Source: Calliopsis andreniformis
Lineage: Eukaryota > Arthropoda > Insecta > Hymenoptera > Andrenidae
Reading direction: 5' to 3'
Length of the DNA: 64,000 nucleotides
Assembly (NCBI RefSeq): GCF_051401765.1
Contig: NW_027480593.1
Coordinates: forward strand, 124,001 to 188,000
In this document: piece by piece, positions 24,519-37,150 of the stretch
Layout of the letters: the number at the start of each line of letters is the position of its first letter
Position numbering within the stretch: the stretch's first letter is position 1
Notes under the pieces: model-generated
Seen by the model: only the letters and a program-made list of their open reading frames with translations
Told to the model about the DNA's origin: nothing
Databases searched by the model: none
Program-made: the position numbers and the translations under genes

Positions 24519-27500
24519 GAATTCAGGATATTCTATTGAGTATTGAGAAATGAGGATTGATGGTTGAGTATTGAGGATTGAGGATTTAGGATTGAGTATT
24601 GAGTATTGAAGATTGAGGATTGATTACTGAGGATTGAGGATTGAGGGTTGAGGATTGAGGATTGTGTATTGAAGATTGAGGATTGATGGTTGAGGATTGA
24701 GGATTGAGGATTGAGGATTGAGGAATGAGGATTGAAGATTGAGGATTGAAGATTGAGTATTGAGTACTGAAGCCTGACGATTGAGGATTGAGAATTGAGG
24801 ATTGAGGATTGAGAATTGAAGATTGAGTATTGAGGATTGAAGATTGAGGATTGAGGATTGAGGATTGAGGATTGAGGAATGAGGATTGAGGATTGAGAAT
24901 TGAGAATTGAGGATGAGGACTGAGGGTTGATGATTGAGGAATGAGGATTTAGGATTGAGGGTTGAAGATTGAGTATTGAGTACTGAAGCCTGACGATTGA
25001 GGGTTGAGAATTGGGGATTGAGGATTGATGATTCAGGATTGAAGGTTGAGTATTGAGGATTGGAGATTGAGGATTGAGGATTGAATATTGAGGATTGAGG
25101 ATTGAGGATTGAGGATTGAGAATTCGGGATTGAGGATTGAGGGTTGAAGATTGAGTATTGAGGATTGAAGGTTGAGGATTGAGGATTGAGGATTGAGGAT
25201 TGAGGATTGAGGATTGAGTATTGGGGATTGAAGATTGAGGATTGAGGATTGAGGATTGAGGTTTGAGGATTGAGGATTGAAGATTGAGTATTGGGGATTG
25301 AAGATTGAGGATTGATGATTCAGGATTGAGGATGGAGAATGAGGGCTGTGGGCTGAGGGTTGAGGATTGAGGTTTGAGTACTGAACCGTGAGAATTCAGG
25401 ATATTCTATTGAATATTGAGAATTGAGGATTGATGGTTGAGTATTGAGGATTGAGGATTGAGGATTGAGGATTGAGGATTGAGTATTGAAGATTGAGGAT
25501 TAATGATTGAGGATTGAGGATTGAGGGTTGAGTATTGAGGATTGAGTATTGAAGATTGAGTATTCATGATTGAGGATTGAGGATTGTGGATTGAGTATTG
25601 AGGAATGAGGATTGAGGATTAAGGATTGAAGATTGAGTATTGAGTACTGAAGCCTGACGATTGAGGATTGAGAATTGAGGATTGAGGATTGAGGATTGAG
25701 GATTGAAGATTGAGTATTGTGGATTGAAGATCGAGGATTGAGTATTGAGGATTGAGGATTGAGGATTGAGCGTTGAGGATTGAGCATTGAGGATTGAAGA
25801 TTGAGGATTGGGTATTGAGGATAGAAGAACGAGGATTGAGGACTGATGATTGAGGATTGAGGATTGTAGACTGAGTATTGAGGATTGAATATTGAGGATT
25901 GAGGATTGAGGTTTGAGTATTGAGAATTGGGGATTGAGGATTGAGGGTTGAAGGTTGAGTATTGAGGATTGAAGGTTGAGGATTGAGGATTGAGGATTGA
26001 GGATTGAGGATTGGCGATAGAAGATTGAGGATTGGGGATGGAGGATTGACGTTTGAGGATTGAGTATTGAGGATTGAGAATTGAGGATTGAGTATTGCAG
26101 ATTGAGTATTGAGGATTGAAGATTGAGGATTGAGGGTTGAGTATTGAGGAGTGAGGATGAGGGCCGAGGGCTGAGGATTGAGGTTTGAGGCTTGAGGACT
26201 GAGGATTGAGGATTGAGAATTGAGGATTGAGGATTGAGGATTGAAGATTGAGGATTGGGCGTTGAGGATTGAAGAATGAGGATTGAGGATTGAGGATTGA
26301 GGATTGAGGATTGAAGATTGAGGATTGAGGATTGAGGATTGAGTATTGAAGATTGAGGATTGAGGATTGAGGATTGAGAGTTGAGAATTGAAGGTGAGGA
26401 CTGAGGGTTGAGGATTGAGGTTTGAGGAACGAGCATTGGGGATTGAGGATTGAGGACTGAGGATTGACGATTGAGTATTGAAGATTGATGATTGATGACT
26501 GAGGATTGAGGATTGAGGATTGAGGATTGAGGATTGAGGATTGAAGATTGAGTATAGAGGATTGAATATTGAGGATTGACGATTGAGGATTGGGGATTGA
26601 GGATGAGGGCTGAGGGTTGAGGGTTGAGGTTTGACTATTGAATCCTTAAAATTCAGGATATTCTATTGAGTATTGAGAATTGAGGATTGATGGTTGGGTA
26701 TTGAGGATTGAGGATTGAGGATTGAGGATTGAGGACGAGGGCTGAGGTTTGAGGATTGAGGTTTGAGGACTGAGGACTGACGATTGAGGGTTGAGAATTG
26801 AGGATTGAGGATTGAGGATTGAAGATTGAGGATTGGGTATTGAGGATTGAGGATTGAGGATTGAGGATTGAGGATTGAGGATTGAAGATTGATTATTCAG
26901 GAATGGAGATTGACGATTGAGGATTGAGGACCGAGGATTGAGGATTGAGGATTGAGGATTGAGGATTGAGGATTGAAGATTGAGTATTGTGGATTGAAGA
27001 TCGAGGATTGAGTATTGAGGATTGAGGGTTGAGGATTGAGCGTTGAGGATTGAGCATTGAGGATTGAAGATTGAGGATTGGGTATTGAGGATAGAAGAAC
27101 GAGGATTGAGGACTGATGATTGAGGATTGAGGATTGTAGACTGAGTATTGAGGATTGAATATTGAGGATTGAGGATTGAGGTTTGAGTATTGAGAATTGG
27201 GGATTGAGGATTGAGGGTTGAAGATTGAGTATTGAGGATTGAAGGTTGAGGATTGAGGATTGAGGATTGAGGATTGGCGATAGAAGATTGAGGATTGGGG
27301 ATGGAGGGTTGACGTTTGAGGATTGAGTATTGAGGATTGAGAATTGAGGATTGAGTATTGCAGATTGAGTATTGAGGATTGAAGATTGAGGATTGAGGGT
27401 TGAGTATTGAGGAGTGAGGATGAGGGCCGAGGGCTGAGGATTGAGGTTTGAGGCTTGAGGACTGAGGATTGAGGATTGAGAATTGAGGATTGAGGATTGA

Positions 27501-28040
27501 GGATTGAAGATTGAGGATTGGGCGTTGAGGATTGAAGAATGAGGATTGAGGATTGAGGATTGAGGATTGAGGATTGAAGATTGAGGATTGAGGATTGAGG
27601 ATTGAGTATTGAAGATTGAGGATTGAGGATTGAGGATTGAGAGTTGAGAATTGAAGGTGAGGACTGAGGGTTGAGGATAGAGGTTTGAGGAACGAGCATT
27701 GGGGATTGAGGATTGAGGACTGAGGATTGACGATTGAGTATTGAAGATTGATGATTGATGACTGAGGATTGAGGATTGAGGATTGAGTATTGAGGATTGA
27801 GGATTGAAGATTGAGTATAGAGGATTGAATATTGAGGATTGACGATTGAGGATTGGGGATTGAGGATGAGGGCTGAGGGTTGAGGGTTGAGGTTTGAGTA
27901 TTGAATCCTTAAAATTCAGGATATTCTATTGAGTATTGAGAATTGAGGATTGATGGTTGGGTATTGAGGATTGAGGATTGAGGATTGAGGATTGAGGACG
28001 AGGGCTGAGGTTTGAGGATTGAGGTTTGAGGACTGAGGAC
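23350..28040. repeat. About 4.7-kb block, copy 1 (partner 32.48-37.15 kb)
   Basis: Box A copies at 23891, 24519, 25392, 26649 and 27912 match 33022, 33643, 34523, 35773 and 37036 at offsets of 9131 or 9124. The change between the two offsets is one heptamer. Internal spacings of 1263 bp (26649 to 27912 and 35773 to 37036) are identical. The 26.65-27.91 kb part carries the GATTATTCAGGAATGGAG marker, shared with 36.0 kb. Confidence 0.85.
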
Positions 28041-28089
28041 TGACGATTGAGGTTTGAGAATTGAGGATTGAGGATTGAGGATTGAAGAT

Positions 28090-31000
28090 TGAGGATTGTG
28101 TATTGAAGATTGAGGATTGATGATTGACGATTGAGGATTGAGGATTGAGGATTGAGAAATGAGGATTGAGGATTGAGGATTGAAGATTGAGTATTGAGTA
28201 CTGAAGCCTGACGATTGAGGATTGAGAATTGGAGATTGAGGATTGATGATTCAGGATTGAAGGTTGAGTATTGAGGATTGAAGATTGAGGATTGAGGATT
28301 GAATATTGATGATTGAGGATTGAGGATTGAAGATTGAGAATTCGGGATTGAGGATTGTGGGTTGAAGATTGAGTATTGACGATTGAAGGTTGAGGATTAA
28401 GGATTGAGGATTGAGGATTGAGGATTGAGGATTGAGTATTAGGGATTGAAGATTGAGGATTGAGGATTGAGGATTGAGGATGGAGGATGACGGCTGAGGG
28501 TTGAGGATTGAGGTTTGAGTATTGAACCCTGAGAATTCAGGATATTCTATTGAGTATTGAGAAATGAGGATTGATGGTTGAGTATTGAGGATTGAGGATT
28601 TAGGATTGAGTATTGAGTATTGAAGATTGAGGATTGATTACTGAGGATTGAGGATTGAGGGTTGAGGATTGAGGATTGTGTATTGAAGATTGAGGATTGA
28701 TGGTTGAGGATTGAGGATTGAGGATTTAGGATTGAGGAATGAGGATTGACGATTGAGGATTGAAGATTGAGTATTGAGTACTGAAGCCTGACGATTGAGG
28801 GTTGAGAATTGGGGAATGAGGATTGATGATTCAGGATTGAAGGTTGAGTATTGAAGATTGGAGATTGAGGATTGAGGATTGAATATTGAGGATTGAGGAT
28901 TGAGGATTGAGGATTGAGAATTCGGGATTGAGGATTGAGGGTTGAAGATTGAGTATTGAGGATTGAAGGTTGAGGATTGAGGATTGAGGATTGAGGATTG
29001 AGGATTGAGGATTGAGTATTGGGGATTGAAGATTGAGGATTGAGGATTGAGGATTGAGGTTTGAGGATTGAGGATTGAAGATTGAGTATTGGGGATTGAA
29101 GATTGAGGATTGATGATTCAGGATTGAGGATGGAGAATGAGGGCTGTGGGCTGAGGGTTGAGGATTGAGGTTTGAGTACTGAACCGTGAGAATACAGGAT
29201 ATTCTATTGAATATTGAGAATTGAGGATTGATGGTTGAGTATTGAGGATTGAGGATTGAGGATTGAGGATTGAGGATTGAGTATTGAAGATTGAGGATTA
29301 ATGATTGAGGATTGAGGATTGAGGGTTGAGTATTGAGGATTGAGTATTGAAGATTGAGTATTCATGATTGAGGATTGAGGATTGTGGATTGAGTATTGAG
29401 GAATGAGGATTGAGGATTAAGGATTGAATATTGAGTATTGAGTACTGAAGCCTGACGATTGAGGATTGAGAATTGAGGATTGAGGATTGAGGATTGAGGA
29501 TTGAAGATTGAGTATTGTGGATTGAAGATCGAGGATTGAGTATTGAGGATTGAGGATTGAGGATTGAGCGTTGAGGATTGAGCATTGAGGATTGAAGATT
29601 GAGGATTGGGTATTGAGGATAGAAGAACGAGGATTGAGGACTGATGATTGAGGATTGAGGATTGTAGACTGAGTATTGAGGATTGAATATTGAGGATTGA
29701 GGATTGAGGTTTGAGTATTGAGAATTGGGGATTGAGGATTGAGGGTTGAAGATTGAGTATTGAGGATTGAAGGTTGAGGATTGAGGATTGAGGATTGAGG
29801 ATTGGCGATAGAAGATTGAGGATTGGGGATGGAGGATTGACGTTTGAGGATTGAGTATTGAGGATTGAGAATTGAGGATTGAGTATTGCAGATTGAGTAT
29901 TGAGGATTGAAGATTGAGGATTGAGGGTTGAGTATTGAGGAGTGAGGATGAGGGCCGAGGGCTGAGGATTGAGGTTTGAGGCTTGAGGACTGAGGATTGA
30001 GGATTGAGAATTGAGGATTGAGGATTGAGGATTGAAGATTGAGGATTGGGCGTTGAGGATTGAAGAATGAGGATTGAGGATTGAGGATTGAGGATTGAGG
30101 ATTGAGGATGAAGGCTGACGGTTGAGGATTGATGTTTGAGGTCTGAGGACTGCGGATTGAGGATTGAGAATTGAGGATTGAGGATTGAGGATCGAAGATT
30201 GAGTGTTGAGGATTGAAGATTGAGGATTGAGGATTGAAGATTGAGTGTTGAGGATTGAAGACTGACGATTGAGTATTGAGAATTGAGGATTGATAGTTGA
30301 GTATTGAGGATTGTAGTTTGAGGATTGTGTGTTGAATATTGAGGATTGAGGATTTCAGGATTGAGGATTGAGGATTGAAGATTGAGTATTGTGGAGTGAG
30401 GATTGAGGATTGCGGATTGAGGATTGAGAATTGAGGATTGAGGACTGAGGACTGAAGATTGAGGATTGGGTATTGAGGATTGAAGAATGAGGATTGGGGA
30501 TTGAGTATTGGGGATTGAGTATTGAAGATTGAGTGTTGAGGATTGAAGACTGACGATTGAGTATTGAGGATTGAGGATTGAGGATTGAGGACTGAGAATT
30601 GAAGATTGAGTGTTGAGGATTGAAGATTGAGGATTGAGGATTGAGGATTGAGGATTGAGGATTGAGGATTGAGGGTTGAGTGATGAGAATTGATGTTTTT
30701 GGATAGAGATTTGAAGATTCCAGATTGAGTATTGAGTATTGAAGACTGTGAATTGATGATATTCTATTGAGGACTGAGGATTGGCAACTGATTGTTGAGG
30801 ACTGAGGGCTGAAGAATGAGGATTCAAGGTTGAGGATTCAGGATTCAGGATTGAGGTTTGAGGACAGACGATTGAGGATTGAGGATTGAGGATTGGAGAT
30901 TGAAGACTGAGGATTGAGAATTGAGGGGTTGTGGATTGAGGACGAGGACTGAGGGTTGAGCATTGACGTTTGATGTCTGAAGATTGAGGATTGAGGATTG

Positions 31001-32000
31001 AGAATTGAGGATCGAGGATTGAGGATTGAAGATTGAGGATTGAGGATTGAGGACTGAGGATTGAAGATTGAGTATTGAGGATTGAAGATTGAGGATTGAG
31101 GATTGAAGATTGAGTGTTGAGGATTGTAGCCGGACGATTGAGTATTGAGAATTGAGGATTGATGGTTGAGTATTGAGGATTGAATGTTGAGGGTCGTGTG
31201 TTGAATATTGAGGATTGAGGATTTCAGGATTGAGGATTGAGGATTGAAGATTGAGTATTGAGGATTGAAGATTGAGGATTGCGGATTGAGGAATGAGGAT
31301 TGAGGATTGAGGATTGAAGATTGAAGATTGAGTGCTGAGGGCTCAGTGATGAGAATTGATGTTTGTGGATTGAGATTTGAAGATTGAAGGTTGGGGATTG
31401 AGTATTGAAAACTGTGAATTGAGGATATTCTATTGAGGATGGAGGATTGACAATTGATTGTTGCGGACTGAGGGATGAAGATTGAGGATTCAGGATTGAG
31501 AATTCGGAATTGAGATTTGAGGGCTGAGGATAGAGTCTTGAGGATTGAGGATTGAGGATTGACGCTTGAGGATAGAGGATTGATGGTGGAAGATTGAAGA
31601 GAGAGGACTGAGTGTTGAGGATTGAGTGTTGAGAATTGATGTTTGAGGATTGAGATTTGATCATTGAATATTGTGGATTGAGTATTGAGACATGAGAATT
31701 CAGGATATTCTATTGAGTATTGAGAATTGAGTATTGGTGGTTGAGTATTGGGGATTGACGGTTGAGGGTTGTGTGTTGAGTATTGAGGATTGAGGATTGA
31801 GGATTGAGGATTGAGGATTGAGGATTGAGGATTGAAGATTGAGTATTGAGGATTGAAGATTGAGGATTGAGGATTGAGGATTGAGGATTGAGGATTGAAG
31901 ATTGAGGATTCGGGATTGAGGATTGACGATTGAGGATTTAGTATTGAGGACTGAGAATTGAGGATTGAGAATTGAAGATTGTGTATTGAGGATTGAAGAT
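28090..32000. repeat. Duplicate of 12.45-16.6 kb carrying an internal 223-bp deletion
   Basis: From about 28090 to 28790 the offset to the 12.45-13.16 kb region is 15630 (box A 12903 to 28533). From 28790 onward it is 15407 (13783 to 29190, 16289 to 31696, box B 15274 to 30681). The change happens at the GTACTGAAGCCTGACG box at 28778. The box A core at 29190 is mutated to GAATAC. Toward 31.98 kb the sequence switches to the 19.55-kb type. Confidence 0.87.
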
Positions 32001-32430
32001 TGAGGATTGAGGATTGAGGATTGATGATTGAGGACTCAGTGTTGAGGGTTGAGTGATGAGAATTGATGTTTGTGGATTGAGATTTGAAAATTGAAGATTG
32101 GGTATTGAGTGTTGAAAACTGTGAATTGAGGATATTCTATTGAGGATTGAGGATTGACAATAGATTGTTGAGGACTGAGGGTTGGAGATTGAGGATTCAG
32201 GATTGAGGATTCGGAATTGAGGTTTGAAGACAGAGGATTGAGGGTTGAGGATTGAGGACTGAAGATTGAGGATTGAGGATTGAGGATTGAGGATGGAGGA
32301 CGAGGACTGAGGGTTGCGGTTTGAGTGATGACAATAGATGTTTGTGGATGGAGACTTGAAGATTGAACATTGAGGGTTGAGTATTGAAGATTGGGGATCG
32401 ATGACTGAGGATTGAGGATTGAGAATTGAG
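31060..32430. repeat. Duplicate of about 18.63-20.0 kb (offset 12430)
   Basis: Box A at 19266 aligns with 31696, and the box B start at 19624 aligns with 32054. The GATGATTGAGGACTCAGTG marker is near 19590 and 32020. One visible difference is GAGGAATGAGG near 19447 against GAGGATTGAGG near 31877. The segment ends near 32440, where GATGATTTAGGATTGAGTAT joins a 23.3-kb type block, which makes 28-33 kb a mosaic of three sources. Confidence 0.82.
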
Positions 32431-32479
32431 GATTGAGGATTGATGATTTAGGATTGAGTATTGAGTATTGAAGATTGAG

Positions 32480-35400
32480 GATTGATTACTGAGGATTGAG
32501 GATGAGGGCTGAGGGTCGAGGATTGTGGTTTGAGGACTGAGGACTGAGGATTGAGAATTGAGAATTGAGGATTGTGGATTGAGGATTGAAGATTGAGGAT
32601 TGGGCGTTGAGGATTGAAGAATGAGAATTGAGGATAGAGGATTGAGGATTGAGGATTGAAGATTGAGGATTGAGGATTGAGGATTGAAGATAGAGGATTG
32701 AGGATTGAGGATTGAGAGTTGAGAATTGAAGATGAGGACTGAGGGTTGAGGATTGAGCTTTGAGGAACGAGGATTGGGGATTGAGGATTGAGGACTGAGG
32801 ATTGACGATTGAGTATTGAAGATTGATGATTGATCACTGAGGATTGAGGATTGAGGATTGAGGATTGAGGATTGAGGATTGAGGATTGAGGATTGAGGAT
32901 TGAGGATTGAGGATTGAAGATTGAGTATAGAGGATTGAATATTGAGGATTGAGGATTGAGGATTGGGGATTGAGGATGAGGGCGGAGGGTTGAGGGTTGA
33001 GGTTTGAGCATTGAATCCTGAAAATTCAGGATATTCTATTGAGTATTGAGAATTGAGTATTGATGGTTGGGTATTGAGGATTGAGGATTGAGGATTGAGG
33101 ATTGAGGACGAGGGCTGAGGATTGAGGATTGAGGTTTGTGGACTGAGGACTGACGATTGAGAGTCGAGAATTGAGGATTGAGGATTGAGGATTGAAGATT
33201 GAGGATTGTGTATTGAAGATTGAGGATTGATGATTGACGATTGAGGATTGAGGATTGAGGATTGAGAAATGAGGATTGAGGATTGAGGATTGAAGATTGA
33301 GTATTGAGTACTGAAGCCTGACGATTGAGGATTGAGAATTGGAGATTGAGGATTGATGATTCAGGATTGAAGGTTGAGTATTGAGGATTGAAGATTGAGG
33401 ATTGAGGATTGAATATTGATGATTGAGGATTGAGGATTGAAGATTGAGAATTCGGGATTGAGGATTGTGGGTTGAAGATTGAGTATTGAGGATTGAAGGT
33501 TGAGGATTAAGGATTGAGGATTGAGGATTGAGGATTGAGGATTGAGTATTAGGGATTGAAGATTGAGGATTGAGGATTGAGGATTGAGGATGGAGGATGA
33601 CGGCTGAGGGTTGAGGATTGAGGTTTGAGTATTGAACCCTGAGAATTCAGGATATTCTATTGAGTATTGAGAAATGAGGATTGATGGTTGAGTATTGAGG
33701 ATTGAGGATTTAGGATTGAGTATTGAGTATTGAAGATTGAGGATTGATTACTGAGGATTGAGGATTGAGGGTTGAGGATTGAGGATTGTGTATTGAAGAT
33801 TGAGGATTGATGGTTGAGGATTGAGGATTGAGGATTGAGGATTGAGGAATGAGGATTGACGATTGAGGATTGAAGATTGAGTATTGAGTACTGAAGCCTG
33901 ACGATTGAGGATTGAGAATTGAGAATTGAGGATTGAGGATTGAGAATTGAAGATTGAGTATTGAGGATTGAAAATTGAGGATTGAGGATTGAGGATTGAG
34001 GATTGAGGAATGAGGATTGAGGATTGAGAATTGAGAATTGAGGATGAGGACTGAGGGTTGATGATTGAGGAATGAGGATTTAGGATTGAGGGTTGAAGAT
34101 TGAGTATTGAGTACTGAAGCCTGACGATTGAGGGTTGAGAATTGGGGATTGAGGATTGATGATTCAGGATTGAAGGTTGAGTATTGAGGATTGGAGATTG
34201 AGGATTGAGGATTGAATATTGAGGATTGAGGATTGAGGATTGAGGATTGAGAATTCGGGATTGAGGATTGAGGGTTGAAGATTGAGTATTGAGGATTGAA
34301 GGTTGAGGATTGAGGATTGAGGATTGAGGATTGAGGATTGAGGATTGAGTATTGGGGATTGAAGATTGAGGATTGAGGATTGAGGACTGAGGTTTGAGGA
34401 TTGAGGATTGAAGATTGAGTATTGGGGATTGAAGATTGAGGATTGATGATTCAGGATTGAGGATGGAGAATGAGGGCTGTGGGCTGAGGGTTGAGGATTG
34501 AGGTTTGAGTACTGAACCGTGAGAATTCAGGATATTCTATTGAATATTGAGAATTGAGGATTGATGGTTGAGTATTGAGGATTGAGGATTGAGGATTGAG
34601 GATTGAGGATTGAGTATTGAAGATTGAGGATTAATGATTGAGGATTGAGGATTGAGGGTTGAGTATTGAGGATTGAGTATTGAAGATTGAGTATTCATGA
34701 TTGAGGATTGAGGATTGTGGATTGAGTATTGAGGAATGAGGATTGAGGATTAAGGATTGAAGATTGAGTATTGAGTACTGAAGCCTGACGATTGAGGATT
34801 GAGAATTGAGGATTGAGGATTGAGGATTGAGGATTGAAGATTGAGTATTGTGGATTGAAGATCGAGGATTGAGTATTGAGGATTGAGGATTGAGGATTGA
34901 GCGTTGAGGATTGAGCATTGAGGATTGAAGATTGAGGATTGGGTATTGAGGATAGAAGAACGAGGATTGAGGACTGATGATTGAGGATTGAGGATTGTAG
35001 ACTGAGTATTGAGGATTGAATATTGAGGATTGAGGATTGAGGTTTGAGTATTGAGAATTGGGGATTGAGGATTGAGGGTTGAAGATTGAGTATTGAGGAT
35101 TGAAGGTTGAGGATTGAGGATTGAGGATTGAGGATTGGCGATAGAAGATTGAGGATTGGGGATGGAGGATTGACGTTTGAGGATTGAGTATTGAGGATTG
35201 AGAATTGAGGATTGAGTATTGCAGATTGAGTATTGAGGATTGAAGATTGAGGATTGAGGGTTGAGTATTGAGGAGTGAGGATGAGGGCCGAGGGCTGAGG
35301 ATTGAGGTTTGAGGCTTGAGGACTGAGGATTGAGGATTGAGAATTGAGGATTGAGGATTGAGGATTGAAGATTGAGGATTGGGCGTTGAGGATTGAAGAA

Positions 35401-37150
35401 TGAGGATTGAGGATTGAGGATTGAGGATTGAGGATTGAAGATTGAGGATTGAGGATTGAGGATTGAGTATTGAAGATTGAGGATTGAGGATTGGGGATTG
35501 AGAGTTGAGAATTGAAGGTGAGGACTGAGGGTTGAGGATTGAGGTTTGAGGAACGAGCATTGGGGATTGAGGATTGAGGACTGAGGATTGACGATTGAGT
35601 ATTGAAGATTGATGATTGATGACTGAGGATTGAGGATTGAGGATTGAGGATTGAGGATTGAGGATTGAAGATTGAGTATAGAGGATTGAATATTGAGGAT
35701 TGACGATTGAGGATTGGGGATTGAGGATGAGGGCTGAGGGTTGAGGGTTGAGGTTTGAGTATTGAATCCTTAAAATTCAGGATATTCTATTGAGTATTGA
35801 GAATTGAGGATTGATGGTTGGGTATTGAGGATTGAGGATTGAGGATTGAGGATTGAGGACGAGGGCTGAGGTTTGAGGATTGAGGTTTGAGGACTGAGGA
35901 CTGACGATTGAGGGTTGAGAATTGAGGATTGAGGATTGAGGATTGAAGATTGAGGATCGGGTATTGAGGATTGAGGATTGAGGATTGAGGATTGAGGATT
36001 GAGGATTGAAGATTGATTATTCAGGAATGGAGATTGACGATTGAGGATTGAGGACCGAGGATTGAGGATTGAGGATTGAGGATTGAGGATTGAGGATTGA
36101 AGATTGAGTATTGTGGATTGAAGATCGAGGATTGAGTATTGAGGATTGAGGATTGAGGATTGAGCGTTGAGGATTGAGCATTGAGGATTGAAGATTGAGG
36201 ATTGGGTATTGAGGATAGAAGAACGAGGATTGAGGACTGATGATTGAGGATTGAGGATTGTAGACTGAGTATTGAGGATTGAATATTGAGGATTGAGGAT
36301 TGAGGTTTGAGTATTGAGAATTGGGGATTGAGGATTGAGGGTTGAAGATTGAGTATTGAGTATTGAAGGTTGAGGATTGAGGATTGAGGATTGAGGATTG
36401 GCGATAGAAGATTGAGGATTGGGGATGGAGGATTGACGTTTGAGGATTGAGTATTGAGGATTGAGAATTGAGGATTGAGTATTGCAGATTGAGTATTGAG
36501 GATTGAAGATTGAGGATTGAGGGTTGAGTATTGAGGAGTGAGGATGAGGGCCGAGGGCTGAGGATTGAGGTTTGAGGCTTGAGGACTGAGGATTGAGGAT
36601 TGAGAATTGAGGATTGAGGATTGAGGATTGAAGATTGAGGATTGGGCGTTGAGGATTGAAGAATGAGGATTGAGGATTGAGGATTGAGGATTGAGGATTG
36701 AAGATTGAGGATTGAGGATTGAGGATTGAGTATTGAAGATTGAGGATTGAGGATTGAGGATTGAGAGTTGAGAATTGAAGGTGAGGACTGAGGGTTGAGG
36801 ATTGAGGTTTGAGGAACGAGCATTGGGGATTGAGGATTGAGGACTGAGGATTGACGATTGAGTATTGAAGATTGATGATTGATGACTGAGGATTGAGGAT
36901 TGAGGATTGAGGATTGAGGATTGAGGATTGAAGATTGAGTATAGAGGATTGAATATTGAGGATTGACGATTGAGGATTGGGGATTGAGGATGAGGGCTGA
37001 GGGTTGAGGGTTGAGGTTTGAGTATTGAATCCTTAAAATTCAGGATATTCTATTGAGTATTGAGAATTGAGGATTGATGGTTGGGTATTGAGGATTGAGG
37101 ATTGAGGATTGAGGATTGAGGACGAGGGCTGAGGTTTGAGGATTGAGGTT
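32480..37150. repeat. About 4.7-kb block, copy 2 (partner 23.35-28.04 kb)
   Basis: This is colinear with 23.35-28.04 kb at offsets 9131 and 9124. It shares the GAGAATTGAGGATAGAGG and GAGCTTTGAGGAACG variants with 23490 and 23630 rather than with 22.2 kb, so it descends from the second 1.26-kb unit or a common parent. It runs directly into the 1165-bp tandem series. Confidence 0.83.

Larger units (their letters stand above)
5945..34790. repeat. GTACTGAAGCCTGACG box, left-half landmark
   Basis: GAGTACTGAAGCCTGACGATTGAG recurs, for example near 5950, 7210, 7797, 8024, 8680, 12569, 13148, 13371, 14036, 21655, 22917, 24187, 24769, 24987, 25647, 28200, 28778, 29447, 33308, 33892, 34116 and 34776. 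It is usually followed by GAGAATTGGAGATTGAGG, or a close variant, and GATGATTCAGG. I did not see it right of about 35 kb. It is in heptamer register and serves as a homology site at one clear deletion junction (28778). Confidence 0.8.
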
